From positions 58,892 to 122,891 of the forward strand of contig PBEF01000003.1 in assembly GCA_002717625.1 (NCBI GenBank): a stretch of 64,000 bases of DNA, read 5' to 3'. Shown one piece after another: positions 63,038-64,000 of this stretch. Each line of letters starts with the position of its first letter. The stretch's first letter is position 1. Position numbers and translations under genes: made by a program. This DNA is from Fidelibacterota bacterium. GTDB lineage: Bacteria > Fidelibacterota > Marinisomatia > SCGC-AAA003-L08 > D37C17. The notes under the pieces are model-generated. The model was not told where the DNA came from and did not search any database. It saw only the letters and a list, made by a program, of their open reading frames with translations.

Positions 63038-64000
63038 TTATTTTTCTAAAATTAATTTAATAGCTTTAATTACTTTTTCAATATCATTATTTAAAAACCC
63101 AAAATGTGTTGCTATTCTGAAACGTCCATTTCCCTTAGAATCAATTTTAATATTTTGTTTTAATAGTTCTTTAAGGAACAATTTTTCAGATACTATTTTA
63201 GTGTCTAAATCAAAAAATACTAAATTAGTCGATATATGATTTAAATCAATTGTAATACCTTTAATTGATTTTAATTCTTGTGCTAATATTGTTGCGTTGT
63301 CATGGTCTTCTTGGAGTCTATCAATCATGTGTTCAAGAGCATAAATTCCTGCTGCAGCCAGTATTCCTGCTTGCCTCATTCCCCCACCTAATGACTTACG
63401 TAATCTCCTAGCTTGTTTTATAAAATTGATATTTCCCATAATGAGTGATCCAGAAGGACAGGCTAATCCTTTTGATAGGCAACACGTAATACTATCAGCT
63501 CTTTGTGCTAATTTTTCAACAGATTCATTTAATGCAATTGATGCATTAAAAATTCTTGCACCATCAATGTGCATTTTAATTTGGAATGGTTTAATTGCAT
63601 CTGCAACATCATTAAAATAGTCTGATTTGATTGGACTCCCATAGCATAAATTATGAGTATTTTCTAAGCACAATAATCGGGTAACAGCATGATGAGAATC
63701 ATCATTTTGATAAATTGCATTTACAATTTGATTTATATCAATAGTTCCATCATCATTGTTAGGAACTTGGTGAGAATGAATTCCCCCGAATACTGATGTC
63801 CCCCCTGCTTCATATTTAAATATGTGAGATTTATTACCTAAAATAAGTTCTTCTCCTCTATTGCAATGTGATAATACAGAAATTAAATTTGCCATGGTTC
63901 CAGATGGAACAAATAAAGCCTTTTCTTTACCAAATATTTTGGCAGCTTTTTCTTCTAATAAATTAATTGATGGATCTTCACCATAAACATCATCTCCAAG
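63038..64000 (-). CDS. ltaE: Low-specificity L-threonine aldolase, 5' end outside the window
   Basis: A PLP-dependent fold-type I aldolase cleaving threonine/allo-threonine to glycine and acetaldehyde. The frame is open to the window edge, reading GDDVYGEDPSINLLEEKAAK, then VPSGTMANLISVLSHC. The usual internal ATG at 63895 is not the true start. Downstream are HIFKYEAGG, LCLENTHNLCYGSP, KMHIDGARIFNASIAL and the PLP lysine region ITCCLSKGLACPSGSLIMG. About 321 residues are visible; roughly 20 N-terminal residues are missing. It is upstream of proS on the same strand. Confidence 0.92.
   Translation of the reverse strand, partial: LGDDVYGEDPSINLLEEKAAKIFGKEKALFVPSGTMANLISVLSHCNRGEELILGNKSHIFKYEAGGTSVFGGIHSHQVPNNDDGTIDINQIVNAIYQNDDSHHAVTRLLCLENTHNLCYGSPIKSDYFNDVADAIKPFQIKMHIDGARIFNASIALNESVEKLAQRADSITCCLSKGLACPSGSLIMGNINFIKQARRLRKSLGGGMRQAGILAAAGIYALEHMIDRLQEDHDNATILAQELKSIKGITIDLNHISTNLVFFDLDTKIVSEKLFLKELLKQNIKIDSKGNGRFRIATHFGFLNNDIEKVIKAIKLILEK

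Overview
The window is a compact, very AT-rich bacterial chromosome segment. Genes abut or overlap by a few bases, GTG and TTG starts are common, and the longest non-coding stretch is under 250 bp. I see no tRNA, rRNA, prophage, insertion sequence or CRISPR array. Gene content suggests a didermic marine bacterium related to the Fibrobacterota-Chlorobiota-Bacteroidota side of the tree. Candidatus Marinimicrobia (SAR406) is my best guess, based on secreted cadherin-like proteins ending in dockerin-like EF-hand motifs, a Bacteroidota-type succinate dehydrogenase, class II DAHP synthase and TonB/ExbBD. The taxon is inference.

Layout. 1-902: end of a DUF971 gene and a HAD hydrolase. 892-23959: an unbroken minus-strand block with a PNP-like remnant, yggS, gyrA, gyrB, a DciA-like gene, dnaN, two SurA/PpiC isomerases, mfd, mnmG, mnmE, yidC, rnpA, rpmH, queF, a small basic exported protein, ssb, a two-component system and dnaA. 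A near-perfect parS centromere site sits in the mnmG/mfd overlap. Transcription flips to plus just past dnaA, where a perfect DnaA box lies, so 23960-24045 is the best replication-origin candidate. 24046-31346 (+): a small membrane protein, a glycerophosphodiesterase, two secreted dockerin-like proteins and nadA-nadC-nadB. 31331-33290 (-): panC-panB-panD.

33418-39530 (+) is the most unusual region. It is a six-gene operon encoding a Cys/Lys-rich exported protein, an outer-membrane barrel/TPR protein, MotA, MotB, a cut-down FliF-like protein (collar-like domain, coiled coil, membrane helix, FliG-binding-like tail) and a FliG-like protein. It ends at a strong terminator, and no flagellar export, rod, hook, filament, FliM or FliN gene is nearby. 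It looks like an ion-driven rotary motor with stator and switch protein but no flagellum.

39611-43862 (-): a secreted protein with a full two-repeat dockerin-like end, and pyruvate phosphate dikinase. 44063-48227 (+): a SpoVG-like protein ending in the SSB-type tip DDDIPF, then sdhC, a repeat-bearing spacer, sdhA with a novel N-terminal domain, and sdhB. The true SSB of the window lacks that acidic tip. 48230-51936 (-): a TonB/ExbD/ExbD/ExbB energiser and a CtpA protease. 52040-57912 (+): uvrA, class II DAHP synthase, a class III aminotransferase and a TPR lipoprotein. 57913-64000: an SDR enoyl reductase-like gene, ychF, a small PspC protein, an esterase, recO, proS and the 3' part of a threonine aldolase gene.
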